From a virus, in IMG/VR virus record IMGVR_UViG_3300031521_000196, positions 1-36,729 of that record: a stretch of DNA of 36,729 nt; one strand, given 5' to 3'. The position numbers and the translations under genes were made by a program. The notes beneath the pieces are model-generated. The model made no database searches, was not told the origin of the DNA, and saw only the letters and a list, made by a program, of their open reading frames with translations. The first letter of the stretch is position 1, and each line of letters starts with the position of its first letter. This document shows, piece by piece, positions 1-7,501 of this stretch.

Positions 1-303
1 TTGTTTAAAAAATTTGAAAAATCTAATCAACCATCTATCGAATATATAGAGAATAAATATAAAATTAGATTAACTTATCCATTTCAAATTATTGAAAAAA
101 ATGAAAATTTTAATGATAATTTTTATGACGAGTTAAAAAGTTTTGGATGTAGTGATATTCTTTGCGGTACATCATGGTTACATAGAGATTGTTTTAGTAA
201 AAAATGCAAATCCTGCAATTTTTATCCAGTCACAGAAAGAAATCTAAAAACCGAAAGACTGGATAAAATTAAAAAAATAAATAATTTAAATGGCAAAAAT
301 TGA
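1..303 (+). CDS. Small Cys-containing hypothetical protein, possibly 5'-truncated
   Basis: I do not recognise this protein of about 100 residues. It begins with a TTG at the first base of the window, so the true start may lie outside. Residues about 50-75 contain four cysteines, including a CKSC pair, spaced as in a small metal-binding site. The C-terminus is lysine/asparagine rich. Its last 14 bases overlap the start of the methyltransferase gene in another frame, so the two are probably co-transcribed and translationally coupled. Function unknown; a zinc-binding role is only an inference from the cysteines. Confidence 0.6.
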   Translation: MFKKFEKSNQPSIEYIENKYKIRLTYPFQIIEKNENFNDNFYDELKSFGCSDILCGTSWLHRDCFSKKCKSCNFYPVTERNLKTERLDKIKKINNLNGKN

Positions 304-1081
304 GAATGATAAATATTACACTCCAGTAGAACTTGCAAAATATTGTATTGATAAAACTTTTGAATTGATAGGTAAAGAGAATATCACAGATATTTTGGAA
401 CCAAGTGCAGGTAATGGTTCTTTCTCAAATCAGCTTAATTGTGTAGCATATGATATAGAGCCTGAAAATACTAATATAATTCAACAGGACTACTTAGAAT
501 TACAATTAGACTATATGAAAGGTAGACTTATTATTGGTAATCCACCATATGGAACAAAAATGTTTATGGTTGTTAAATTTTTTAAAAAATCTATAGAGCT
601 TGGCGATTATATTTCTTTTATTTTACCAGTTTCACAATTAGATAATCCGATAAGTTTATATGAATTTGATTTGATTCATAGTGAAGATTTGGGTTTGCAG
701 AATTATTCTGATAGAAAGATACATTGCGTTTTAAACATTTACAAACGACCTAAAAATGGTTTGAATTCTAAGCCAAATTTTAAGATGAAAGATTTGACAA
801 TAATCAGAGAATCTGTAAAAGGATACAATGATATTAAAGATTTTGACTTAAGAATGGTGTATTGGGGTTCTGGTTGTGCTGGTAGAATATTGAGTGTTGA
901 TGATAAAAGATATGCTGGCGAATACAAAATGTATATACATAATGATAAGTTAAGAGATAAAATTATAGAGGTTCTTTCTAATACAGATTGGAAAAAAGAA
1001 TTAAAAGCTGTAGCGATGTTAAGAATTAAACATTATCATATTTATGAAGTTTTAAAAAGGGAAATTCCTGATATATCATAA
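290..1081 (+). CDS. Adenine-N6 DNA methyltransferase
   Basis: Predicted S-adenosylmethionine-dependent adenine methyltransferase of 263 residues. Near the N-terminus is a YYTP stretch, typical just before the SAM-binding fold in this class. It is followed by motif I (LEPSAGNGSF, residues about 36-45), the acidic loop AYDIEP, and the catalytic motif IV NPPYG (about residues 84-88), the NPPY form that flips and methylates adenine. The C-terminal half is divergent and may carry target recognition. No restriction endonuclease is adjacent, so it is more likely an orphan phage methyltransferase protecting the genome or regulating it than part of a restriction system. Ends at a strong bidirectional terminator. 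Confidence 0.9.
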   Translation: MAKIENDKYYTPVELAKYCIDKTFELIGKENITDILEPSAGNGSFSNQLNCVAYDIEPENTNIIQQDYLELQLDYMKGRLIIGNPPYGTKMFMVVKFFKKSIELGDYISFILPVSQLDNPISLYEFDLIHSEDLGLQNYSDRKIHCVLNIYKRPKNGLNSKPNFKMKDLTIIRESVKGYNDIKDFDLRMVYWGSGCAGRILSVDDKRYAGEYKMYIHNDKLRDKIIEVLSNTDWKKELKAVAMLRIKHYHIYEVLKREIPDIS

Positions 1082-1113
1082 AAAAAGAGCAATTTTAAAT
1101 TGCTCTTTTTTTA
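1081..1113. terminator. Bidirectional intrinsic terminator
   Basis: Perfect inverted repeat AAAAAAGAGCAA / TTGCTCTTTTTT around a TTTTAAA centre, with an A-tract on one side and a T-tract on the other. It ends the methyltransferase transcript (+) and the convergent gene at 1111-1593 (-), whose stop codon lies in the T-tract. Confidence 0.85.
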
Positions 1114-1593
1114 TTTACTAATTTTATTTAAATATTCTAATTTACTTTTTCTAGAAAACTGTGTCATGTTCATTTTGGTGTCAACATTAGAGTATCTACT
1201 TTTTTCAATAGATATTATTTTGTTTGCAAAAACAAACACAACGGCTGACAAATATAACGCAGTTATATCATTTGTTGGCATTATATTATTATACATATTA
1301 TAATATCTTTTTATAAAAATTATTATAAGATTATCATTATTATGTATAATTCTTTTAGATATTCTATCATCACCACAATTTACAAATAAAACGGTTTTAT
1401 CTTTAACATTACATATTTCATATAATATTCTATTTTCAGAATAATGACATTCTAAAATTTTATATTCTGAACTTAAAGATTTTTTAATAGAATTTAATGC
1501 TAAAATATTCAATTTATTATAATCTTTAACAATAGTCAAAAACTGACCTTCACATTTTTTTATCAAATCTATTATATCACTATATATCATCAT
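1111..1593 (-). CDS. Hypothetical protein, 160 aa
   Basis: Not recognised. A 160-residue protein, rich in Ile, Asn and Lys, with no signal peptide and no clear catalytic motif. Its ATG overlaps the stop of the upstream lysozyme-like gene (ATGA), so it is translationally coupled to it. The central part has alternating hydrophobic strands (KTVLFVNCGDDRI) suggesting a globular alpha/beta fold. Coupling to a cell-wall hydrolase gene could hint at a lysis-related or packaging role, but nothing in the sequence proves it. Confidence 0.7.
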   Translation of the reverse strand: MMIYSDIIDLIKKCEGQFLTIVKDYNKLNILALNSIKKSLSSEYKILECHYSENRILYEICNVKDKTVLFVNCGDDRISKRIIHNNDNLIIIFIKRYYNMYNNIMPTNDITALYLSAVVFVFANKIISIEKSRYSNVDTKMNMTQFSRKSKLEYLNKISK

Positions 1594-2459
1594 TTTTCAA
1601 TTTCTAAATCATAATTTCCTAATATCAAAAATCTGGTTGCTGCTATTCCACTACCATCTTTAGGTATAATTTTACATCCGCTATTTAAAAAAGTTTTAAC
1701 TGGTTCAGGACCAACATTATGACCCATCGCAATTATTCCAGATTCTGTAATATTCCAACCACCCATAAATTTACCATCATACTTTTTTATTTCTGGCTTT
1801 AAATCATTATAGATAATTTTTATCCACATTTTCAATGCTGCTTCTTGAAGTTCAGGATTTGCTTTCCATTCTTCCCATGAAACATTATTTAAATTGATAC
1901 TTTTTCTAGCGTATTCACCCAATTGATATTTACCCCAAAATTGACTATTTGCTCTTCTCGCAGTATATGGATTCGATGTTCCACCAGATTCAAGTTGACA
2001 CAATTTATCTTTCCATTTTTTATAATTTTTTGATGGATCTTTCAAATAAAAAAATATAAAATTTCCATTTTTATCATAAGTTTTTTTATATTTTAATAGT
2101 ATTAATGAATCTTGTTTTATATCACCAGAAGATAAAATATAAATAGGTATACTACTATAATCCACTCTTTGAATTTTTTTAACATCAACATTAACGCCAA
2201 ATGCTAACATACAAAAAAACACTATCAACGCAACAAAAGAAAAAACTATAAATAATTTTAAAAAATTTTTTAATAAAAATCTCACTAGATAAGATTTATC
2301 ATATTCTATAAAATACTTTATCTTTTTAACAAATAGATATTTTTGAGATTTTATTGATGCGTGAAATAGTTCATTTGATATATCTATCTCATTTTTTAAA
2401 ACTGGATCTAAATAATATTCATTTTTATCTGTTAATATTTTATTTAATTTTCTCCACAT
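1590..2459 (-). CDS. Membrane-anchored lysozyme/transglycosylase-like protein
   Basis: A 289-residue protein with three parts. Residues 1-65 are charged and probably cytoplasmic. Residues about 68-88 form one hydrophobic transmembrane helix. The C-terminal domain (about 145-285) looks like a phage lysozyme or lytic transglycosylase: KLCQLESGG contains a candidate catalytic Glu (E157) in the usual 'xxESGG' setting, followed by FWGKYQLGEYA, resembling the 'GxYQ' strand of goose-type and SLT folds. A single N-terminal helix would place the domain in the periplasm, as in signal-anchor endolysins or virion-associated lysins. Substrate (peptidoglycan) is inferred from the fold. The next gene overlaps its stop. 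Confidence 0.7.
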   Translation of the reverse strand: MWRKLNKILTDKNEYYLDPVLKNEIDISNELFHASIKSQKYLFVKKIKYFIEYDKSYLVRFLLKNFLKLFIVFSFVALIVFFCMLAFGVNVDVKKIQRVDYSSIPIYILSSGDIKQDSLILLKYKKTYDKNGNFIFFYLKDPSKNYKKWKDKLCQLESGGTSNPYTARRANSQFWGKYQLGEYARKSINLNNVSWEEWKANPELQEAALKMWIKIIYNDLKPEIKKYDGKFMGGWNITESGIIAMGHNVGPEPVKTFLNSGCKIIPKDGSGIAATRFLILGNYDLEIEK

Positions 2460-2484
2460 ATTATGTTCAAATATTTTTTAATTA

Positions 2485-2517
2485 AAAATAACCAATAGTT
2501 TTTCTATTGGTTATTTT
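2485..2517 (-). terminator. Intrinsic terminator upstream of the 2520-3038 gene end
   Basis: Inverted repeat AAAATAACCAATAG / CTATTGGTTATTTT with a 5-nt T loop. It follows the stop codon of the gene at 2520-3038 and separates it from the lysozyme-like gene. Confidence 0.85.
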
Positions 2518-2519
2518 AG

Positions 2520-3038
2520 TTATTGCTCTTCACTATTGCTTAATTTATCAAGCTTTATCTTTCGTAATTCCTTAACTATATCATCAGGTATAGCTGATTT
2601 GTTTTTTTCCCAAATCAAATTACTTAAACGTGAATTAGAATCATGACAATCTTTACAGATTATAGATATCCATCCTTTGGTTCGTCCAATATTTTCAGTT
2701 GCTCCGCAATACTCACATATATTAGCTGACATAACTTCCGCCAAATGTATCATACCATCAACATATTCATCACCACCACTATAATAGAAACTTAGTGTTC
2801 CAAATTTCTCTTTAACTTGTGTTGCAACAACTTGTGGTATTTTTTTATCTTCTGTTCTATAAGAATTATTGTTATCAATATAGCTTTGTATAGAATTACA
2901 CAAATTATCAATAATAAAAAACCAACCATCACCATGTTCAAATCCAAAACACATTAAAGTGTCTTTCATGCTACCATAACGGTTCACAAAAATTTTTGGA
3001 TATTTTTCAACTAAATAATTGTCTAATTTTTCAGTCAT
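2520..3038 (-). CDS. Conserved phage hypothetical with zinc-ribbon-like CxxC pairs
   Basis: A 172-residue protein. The N-terminal half has the GFEHGDGWF...ID.LC pattern and a QVKEKFGTLSFYY stretch that I associate with a family of unknown function common in phages and bacteria. It is followed by two CxxC knuckles (CEYCG near residue 113 and CKDCHD near residue 133) about 15 residues apart, which should bind one zinc ion. It is directly downstream of clpP (5-base gap) and shares its promoter. The biochemical role is unknown. Confidence 0.75.
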   Translation of the reverse strand: MTEKLDNYLVEKYPKIFVNRYGSMKDTLMCFGFEHGDGWFFIIDNLCNSIQSYIDNNNSYRTEDKKIPQVVATQVKEKFGTLSFYYSGGDEYVDGMIHLAEVMSANICEYCGATENIGRTKGWISIICKDCHDSNSRLSNLIWEKNKSAIPDDIVKELRKIKLDKLSNSEEQ

Positions 3039-3043
3039 ATTTA

Positions 3044-3796
3044 TTATTTCATCATAACATATTTTTTATAATAATCATCAAAACCATCCATCATTGTTGT
3101 GATAGAATTTGAATTATCGTCTTTTAGACCAATAACTTTATCTATGATACCATATTCTACAGCTTCATCAGAATTTAACCATTTATCCCGTTGACAAAAA
3201 TCATGAATTTCTTCAAATGACTTTCCAGTATTTTTAGCTAAAACTTTAAATAAAACAAAGTTTGTTTTTTCAACTTCCATTTGTGTGATTCGCATATCAT
3301 CAACAGTTCCTCTTGAACCAGCACTAACATGATGTAACATCACTGTAGAATTTATCAACGATGTTCGTTTACCTTTTGCACCAGCAGATAAAAGAACACT
3401 ACCCATGGATGCACACATTCCTAAATTGATAGTACAAATATCTGGTTTAACAAAATCCATAACATCCACAATACTCATTCCATGAATGGTGCTTCCACCT
3501 GGAGTAGAAATTTGCATAGTTATATCTTTTTCTGGATCAACTGAATCTAAAAAAAGTAATTGTGCTTGTAAAATGTCAGACATATAATCATCTACTTCAC
3601 CAGATACCCACAGAATTCTATCTAACATAAGTCTATCAAATACAGAGAGTTGAGAAACGTTCAATTTTCTTTCTTCTAATATCATAGGTGTTAAACCAAT
3701 ATTTTTGGTTTGATACTTTTCAAAATCCGTTAGCACGGATGCACTCATACCTAATTTGCCAGTTGCATACTTTTCAAAATCGCTTTTTTTAGTCAT
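3044..3796 (-). CDS. clpP: ClpP-family serine protease
   Basis: A 250-residue ClpP-like protease. The catalytic Ser is S130 in CASMGS, the His is H155 in VMLHHVS, and the Asp is D204 in CQRDKWLNSDEA, so the triad is complete. The oligomerisation region AGAKGKRTSLINS is well kept. The N-terminus is long and contains two similar stretches (FEKYATGKLGMS and FEKYQTKNIGLT), followed by ILEERKLNVSQLSVFDRLMLDR. This matches the extended N-terminus of Bacteroidetes ClpP and suggests acquisition from such a host. It could work with host ClpX, or serve as a prohead protease as ClpP-like enzymes do in some phages. A host-type promoter lies upstream. Confidence 0.93.
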   Translation of the reverse strand: MTKKSDFEKYATGKLGMSASVLTDFEKYQTKNIGLTPMILEERKLNVSQLSVFDRLMLDRILWVSGEVDDYMSDILQAQLLFLDSVDPEKDITMQISTPGGSTIHGMSIVDVMDFVKPDICTINLGMCASMGSVLLSAGAKGKRTSLINSTVMLHHVSAGSRGTVDDMRITQMEVEKTNFVLFKVLAKNTGKSFEEIHDFCQRDKWLNSDEAVEYGIIDKVIGLKDDNSNSITTMMDGFDDYYKKYVMMK

Positions 3797-3837
3797 TTTT
3801 TATTTTTTAAAATTAATATTCATTTTTAATAGAGAGA

Positions 3838-3868
3838 CAAAGATAAGGAAAACTTTTTGAATAAACAA
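3838..3868 (-). promoter_or_regulatory. Host-type (Bacteroidetes sigma) promoter for clpP
   Basis: Read on the minus strand: TTG (3868-3866), a 20-base spacer, then TATCTTTG (3845-3838). This fits the Bacteroidetes -33/-7 consensus TTG / TAnnTTTG. The start of transcription would be about 35 bases before the clpP ATG at 3796. The -33 element overlaps the T-tract side of the upstream terminator. Confidence 0.75.
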
Positions 3869-3897
3869 AAAAAAGGAACAAAAATGTTCCTTTTTTA
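3867..3897 (-). terminator. Intrinsic terminator after the 3898-4224 gene
   Basis: AAAAAAGGAACA / TGTTCCTTTTTT stem with a 4-base loop, followed on the minus strand by a T-run. It sits immediately before the clpP promoter. Confidence 0.85.
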
Positions 3898-4224
3898 TTA
3901 TTTCTCATCTGAGGTTTCTTCAGTTTCATCTTCTTGAAGTTTTTCCATCATCAAGTCTTTCATTTTTCTCATTCTTTCATCCGAGAAAAGAAATCCAACT
4001 TTTTCATCGTCAATAGGATAAGAAATCTCATTGTCCAATACGTGAAAAAGATAATCAATAGAAGAATCGGTATCAGATTTTTCACAAATAAAATCAATAA
4101 GATTCAATCGTTGTTTATCACTAAGATCGAAAAAGTTTTTTTCTTTCATTTGTTCAAAAATGGTTTTCACTTCATCTGCAGCAACTGTAACAGCAGAGTT
4201 TTCTAAAATTTCGTTTACATTCAT
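3898..4224 (-). CDS. Acidic hypothetical protein, 108 aa
   Basis: Not recognised. 108 residues, strongly acidic at both ends (tail EDETEETSDEK), with predicted helices in the middle (IFEQMKEKNFFDLSDKQRLNLIDF). No metal-binding or catalytic motif. It stands alone between the RNA ligase region and clpP and ends in its own terminator. The acidic, helical character would fit a small regulatory or DNA-mimic protein, but this is speculation. Confidence 0.65.
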   Translation of the reverse strand: MNVNEILENSAVTVAADEVKTIFEQMKEKNFFDLSDKQRLNLIDFICEKSDTDSSIDYLFHVLDNEISYPIDDEKVGFLFSDERMRKMKDLMMEKLQEDETEETSDEK

Positions 4225-4242
4225 AATTTTTTTGTTTAATAA

Positions 4243-4263
4243 TTTGTTATTTGTTATTTGTTA
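4243..4263. repeat. Triple 7-bp tandem repeat TTTGTTA
   Basis: Three perfect head-to-tail copies of TTTGTTA in the leader of the acidic 108-residue protein. Could be slippage or a binding site; no function is evident. Confidence 0.7.
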
Positions 4264-4303
4264 TATAATAATTTAGTTTAAATTAAAATTAAAGTTTAAA
4301 TTC

Positions 4304-5017
4304 TTATTCTTCATATTTCAATAAGAATAAATTTGATATAGTTTTGAAGGATATTCTATTATTTGAATCGTTAGACACCCAAACTAAACCTTCACGATTA
4401 ATGTTTTCATTTAATTGTGATTTACCATCAGCAATTAATATCAATTCTTCAATTGTATTAGGTAAAATATAATCTAAAAAAACAGTCGGTGCAATTTCAA
4501 GACTTAAAATGTTACACAATTCTATCATTTCTTTCTTTGATAAATATTCATATTTATCAATATCAAAAATGTTATAAACTCGCAACTGCTGTCCTTTTAG
4601 TTTATATTTATTAGATTTAATACCTTCTCCAATAATTTCACCTTGTATAGCTAAATTTCTACCATGGTTTCTTAATTTAGCTTCAATGTTATATGATAAT
4701 GCAATTCTACCAACAAGATTATTACTATCTACTAACATTTGTAAGTTTCTTGAGCAAACACCGAATTCGTTATCATATAAAAAATATGTTGAACTTTCAC
4801 CGTCTAACTTTTCAGATGCATAGAATCTTAATTTTTTATATGATTCATATTCAGATGTCAAATTTTGTATACGTTCTTCATCAGTTTTTTGTATAAAAGA
4901 TGGAAAATTACCAATAGCCAAACCTTCTAATTCTGCAGCAAGTGGCGGATCATATTTAGTTACATTTAAAATATCAGTAACATCTACACCATGTTCAAGG
5001 ATTAATTCTTTTTTCAT
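4304..5017 (-). CDS. RNA ligase, catalytic (nucleotidyltransferase) fragment of a split Rnl5/DraRnl-type ligase
   Basis: 237 residues holding the adenylyltransferase domain of an RNA ligase of the Deinococcus DRB0094 (Rnl5) type. The nucleophile is K70 in SEKLDGESS (motif I, KxDG). Motif IIIa/IV-like segments follow (RNLAIQGEIIGEG; EGLVWV), and motif V is ISFKTISNLFLLK at the C-terminus. The opening part (DVTDILNVTKYDPP, then NFPSFIQKTDEERIQN) is the part that normally follows the N-terminal OB-like domain. Here that N-terminal domain is a separate gene at 5975-6337, with an endonuclease gene between. The fragment has its own ATG behind an A/T-rich leader, so it is probably expressed as a separate polypeptide. 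Confidence 0.9.
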   Translation of the reverse strand: MKKELILEHGVDVTDILNVTKYDPPLAAELEGLAIGNFPSFIQKTDEERIQNLTSEYESYKKLRFYASEKLDGESSTYFLYDNEFGVCSRNLQMLVDSNNLVGRIALSYNIEAKLRNHGRNLAIQGEIIGEGIKSNKYKLKGQQLRVYNIFDIDKYEYLSKKEMIELCNILSLEIAPTVFLDYILPNTIEELILIADGKSQLNENINREGLVWVSNDSNNRISFKTISNLFLLKYEE

Positions 5018-5927
5018 ATTTTTTTAATAAATAATTTAAAAAATCATTTTCTTTATCGTCTCTTTTTAATTGTTGAATATTTAATATTCCTTGTTCTCTA
5101 AGCCATTGCCTAATTTTATATTCACTTTTATTTATATTATTTGATATGTTTTTTAGATTAGAACATTTTATTAAATTTGTTAAAATAAATATTATTTCAT
5201 CATTGTCAACACTATTCACATAGTTCGGATTTTTTTCTCCTAACCATTTATGTCTAAATTTTTGCTTCAATTCAATTGATTTTTCTATACCGTATAATTC
5301 CTCATATGTTTTACCACTTCTAAATAATGATAGTCTATTTTTAACTTCATCTGATTGATTTTTACCTAAAAATGGATGCGTATTATTTTTCCAATCGTGT
5401 TTTGGAGGTTTGTGTCCACTTTTTTTGTGAGATTCGCTAATTTTTTGTTTTATATTATCAGATTCATCACCGTATCTTTCTTCATAAGTTACACCACTCC
5501 ATCTATTTCTTAATTTCAAGGAAATATTTTGATATATTTCAATTTTCATTATATCGGCTTGTTCTTTACCATATTTTTCTACCCACCAATCATAAGGCGA
5601 TTTGCCATAATAGTATTTTCCAGTATTCCCACCATCACCACCGATTGTCATATTATAACCAAAATCTTTATTATTTGAATTATATTCAGATATATAATAA
5701 ATTTCTATGTTATTTGCATCATTATTTGAGTTTACACAGTCTAAAATCTCTATTTTAAAATTATCAACACCATATTTATTCATACTATCGTATAAATATC
5801 TATTTATTCTATTTTTTGAATTTTTGACATGTTCTGAAAATCTTTTTTCTATAGTTTTTGATGTTTTACCAATATAAACTTTATTATTTGTTATGTTTGT
5901 TATTTTATAAATCTTATATATATTCAT
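4995..5927 (-). CDS. GIY-YIG homing endonuclease inserted in the RNA ligase gene
   Basis: 310 residues. The N-terminal GIY-YIG domain is clear: KIYKITNITNNKVYIGKT carries both signature strands, followed by the catalytic Arg region (EKRFSEHVKN) and a Glu-containing helix (NIEIYYISEYN). The middle has repeated segments of the type (TYEERYGDESDNIKQKISESHK; TYEELYGIEKSIELKQKF) plus HPFLGK and WLGEKNPNY, like the NUMOD-type DNA-binding modules of phage endonucleases. The C-terminus (residues about 250-300) looks like a helix-turn-helix (NISNNINKSEYKIRQWLREQG). It overlaps the start of the catalytic ligase fragment by 23 bases and so splits a once single gene. Confidence 0.92.
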   Translation of the reverse strand: MNIYKIYKITNITNNKVYIGKTSKTIEKRFSEHVKNSKNRINRYLYDSMNKYGVDNFKIEILDCVNSNNDANNIEIYYISEYNSNNKDFGYNMTIGGDGGNTGKYYYGKSPYDWWVEKYGKEQADIMKIEIYQNISLKLRNRWSGVTYEERYGDESDNIKQKISESHKKSGHKPPKHDWKNNTHPFLGKNQSDEVKNRLSLFRSGKTYEELYGIEKSIELKQKFRHKWLGEKNPNYVNSVDNDEIIFILTNLIKCSNLKNISNNINKSEYKIRQWLREQGILNIQQLKRDDKENDFLNYLLKKYEKRINP

Positions 5928-5946
5928 AGTCTAATAGTTTTTATAC

Positions 5947-5956
5947 TATATATAAA
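5947..5956 (-). promoter_or_regulatory. Phage-type promoter motif before the endonuclease gene
   Basis: TTTATATATA on the minus strand, 19 bases upstream of the ATG at 5927. It matches the element found before many other leading genes in the window. Confidence 0.5.
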
Positions 5957-5974
5957 ATTTATAAAATGTAAAAA

Positions 5975-6337
5975 TTAAAATATTAAAGTTTTTTTACCAC
6001 ATTTTTCTATAATTTTACCACCTGATACGGTTTCTAAAAATGATAATGGCATAATTAAACCACAAGAATATACACCTAGTAATTTTATTATTTTTAATCT
6101 GAATCCTTCTGAACCGTCTGCTAATTTTTTATATGATGTTTTTCTTAAAAATTCAAATTCTTCACGTATTGGCAAAAATGAATCAACTTCAAAATATACA
6201 ACATTGTCACCTATTTTAAATTCGTCTTTTTTTACCACAACATTCCAATTATCAACTGTTGCGACTTCAATCATATCTGCACCTACTATTGGTCTGATAT
6301 TTGATATTGTACGAATGCTTGCAAGTTTTCTTATCAT
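5975..6337 (-). CDS. RNA ligase, N-terminal OB-like domain fragment
   Basis: 120 residues. Residues 1-102 (MIRKLASIRTISNIRPIVGA, then DNWNVVVKKDEFKIGDNVVYFEVDSFLP and GLIMPLSFLE) match the N-terminal module of Rnl5-family RNA ligases, which is fused to the catalytic domain in intact enzymes. After LE the protein ends in about 18 unrelated residues, presumably created by the insertion at about position 6032. In DraRnl the N-terminal module is known to be needed for sealing but not for self-adenylation, so a separately made subunit could still work in trans. It is the first gene of the split locus. Confidence 0.88.
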   Translation of the reverse strand: MIRKLASIRTISNIRPIVGADMIEVATVDNWNVVVKKDEFKIGDNVVYFEVDSFLPIREEFEFLRKTSYKKLADGSEGFRLKIIKLLGVYSCGLIMPLSFLETVSGGKIIEKCGKKTLIF

Positions 6338-6369
6338 AACTATATTTATTTCTGATTTATTTTTATATA

Positions 6370-6377
6370 CAAAGATA
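6370..6377 (-). promoter_or_regulatory. Host-type -7 element (TATCTTTG)
   Basis: TATCTTTG on the minus strand, 32 bases upstream of the RNA ligase N-fragment ATG. No TTG at the expected distance, so only the -7 half is supported. Confidence 0.45.
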
Positions 6378-6454
6378 AACTTTTATTTTGATATATTGAT
6401 ACGTTTTTGAAAATTTTTTTCAGAAATATAGTTAAATTGTGTCAAAAACACATT

Positions 6455-6688
6455 TTAATCAAGTTCATCTTCATCTTCTTCAACAACAGAATCATCATAT
6501 GAATCATAACCACTTAGGTTTTTAACCTCATCTACTGACGCATCAACAACCAAGATATCCTCATCATAAGTTATATCATCGTCTTGTAAAATAGCTTCCA
6601 CTAATTCTTGTGCATACTGTTCAACTCTATCATAATCAGATTCTTCTGCTTCAATAACAAAGTTTAGTTTAATATTATACTCTTTCAT
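6455..6688 (-). CDS. Small acidic hypothetical protein, 77 aa
   Basis: Not recognised. 77 residues, very acidic (C-terminus SVVEEDEDELD). It starts MKEYNIKLNFVIEAEE, a pattern of one beta strand that resembles the start of the next upstream gene (MMKYNVKIYF). The two genes are 10 bases apart on the same strand, and may be products of an old duplication or simply share a fold. A weak hairpin (TGTGT/ACACA near 6433-6450) follows the stop. Confidence 0.65.
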   Translation of the reverse strand: MKEYNIKLNFVIEAEESDYDRVEQYAQELVEAILQDDDITYDEDILVVDASVDEVKNLSGYDSYDDSVVEEDEDELD

Positions 6689-6698
6689 TTTTTTACTT

Positions 6699-6893
6699 TT
6701 ATTTTTTTATTACTTTTATTTTATTCACTTTGTGTGCTGGATGATATATTTGCGTATCATCTAATACTTCCCAAACTCCATTTTTACCATAACTTGACAC
6801 CACAGCTTGCATATCATACACTTTTTCATATTCCAGATTCAAATTTAATTCTGTGTCATCCGTAAAATAAATTTTAACATTATATTTCATCAT
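6699..6893 (-). CDS. Small hypothetical protein, 64 aa
   Basis: Not recognised. 64 residues; two Met codons in tandem open the frame, either of which may be the start. The pattern MKYNVKIYFTDDTELNLNLEYEKVYDM alternates strands as in a small beta-rich domain, ending in a basic KVNKIKVIKK tail. It sits in a run of small minus-strand genes of unknown role. Confidence 0.6.
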   Translation of the reverse strand: MMKYNVKIYFTDDTELNLNLEYEKVYDMQAVVSSYGKNGVWEVLDDTQIYHPAHKVNKIKVIKK

Positions 6894-6955
6894 ATTTCAT
6901 TTTTTCTTATATAGAAAAAGAAATGATTTTGGTTTATTTTTATTTGAAAACCAAT

Positions 6956-7501
6956 CTACATTTTATCATATTTTATATTTTTAGATTGAAGATAATATCT
7001 ATTATCTTTATATAGAATATTATATGTTGTAGTCACATCAACATCATAACCATCAATAGTTATTTTTGTAAATTCTGGTGATGTAAAATTAACATTTATA
7101 CAAATTGTGCTGTGTTTTTTATTATAATGAGATTCAAGTTCTGAACAGTATTTATTTTTTGTATCATTTTTTGTTTTAAACTCAAGTGCAGATTCATCAT
7201 ATTTTTTTAACATCCACATGATATTATTATACACTTTATTATAATTTTTTTTGACAGCTTTTGTACTTCTTTGTTTTATACCATTTAATGGTAGATTAGA
7301 ATAATATTTTACATTATGATCAATCACATTACCTTCACAGTAGTTATCTACCAAGTAGAATGAAAAATTAAATTTTGAATTATATTTTATATATTCGCAA
7401 TCAACATAAACATCTGTCTTTTTTTTAAATTTTATATTCAAATTTTTACTATCAAGATATTTTAAAATATTATCTATAATTACTGATTCAGATTCTATCA
7501 T
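6956..7501 (-). CDS. Hypothetical protein, 181 aa
   Basis: Not recognised. 181 residues, Asn/Lys/Tyr rich, with alternating strands in the N-terminal half (KTDVYVDCEYIKYNSKFNFSFYLVDN) and a C-terminal beta-rich part (TICINVNFTSPEFTKITIDGYDVDVTTTYNILY). Its ATG overlaps the stop of the upstream gene (ATGA), so the two are coupled. The layout (short helix, beta sheet, long helix, beta sheet) is roughly shared with that neighbour, which could mean distant duplication, but sequence identity is too low to be sure. Confidence 0.65.
   Translation of the reverse strand: MIESESVIIDNILKYLDSKNLNIKFKKKTDVYVDCEYIKYNSKFNFSFYLVDNYCEGNVIDHNVKYYSNLPLNGIKQRSTKAVKKNYNKVYNNIMWMLKKYDESALEFKTKNDTKNKYCSELESHYNKKHSTICINVNFTSPEFTKITIDGYDVDVTTTYNILYKDNRYYLQSKNIKYDKM

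Noticed and set aside
1100-1303. Hydrophobic plus-strand frame opposite the 1111-1593 gene
   Set aside because: It is antisense to a better-supported minus gene with a coupled start; hydrophobic composition follows from the A/T-rich complement.
4995-6040. Group I intron inside the RNA ligase gene
   Set aside because: The endonuclease frame runs into the coding sequence of the second ligase fragment, the second fragment has its own ATG and A/T-rich leader, and I see no core elements outside the ORF. Not excluded until cDNA is tested.
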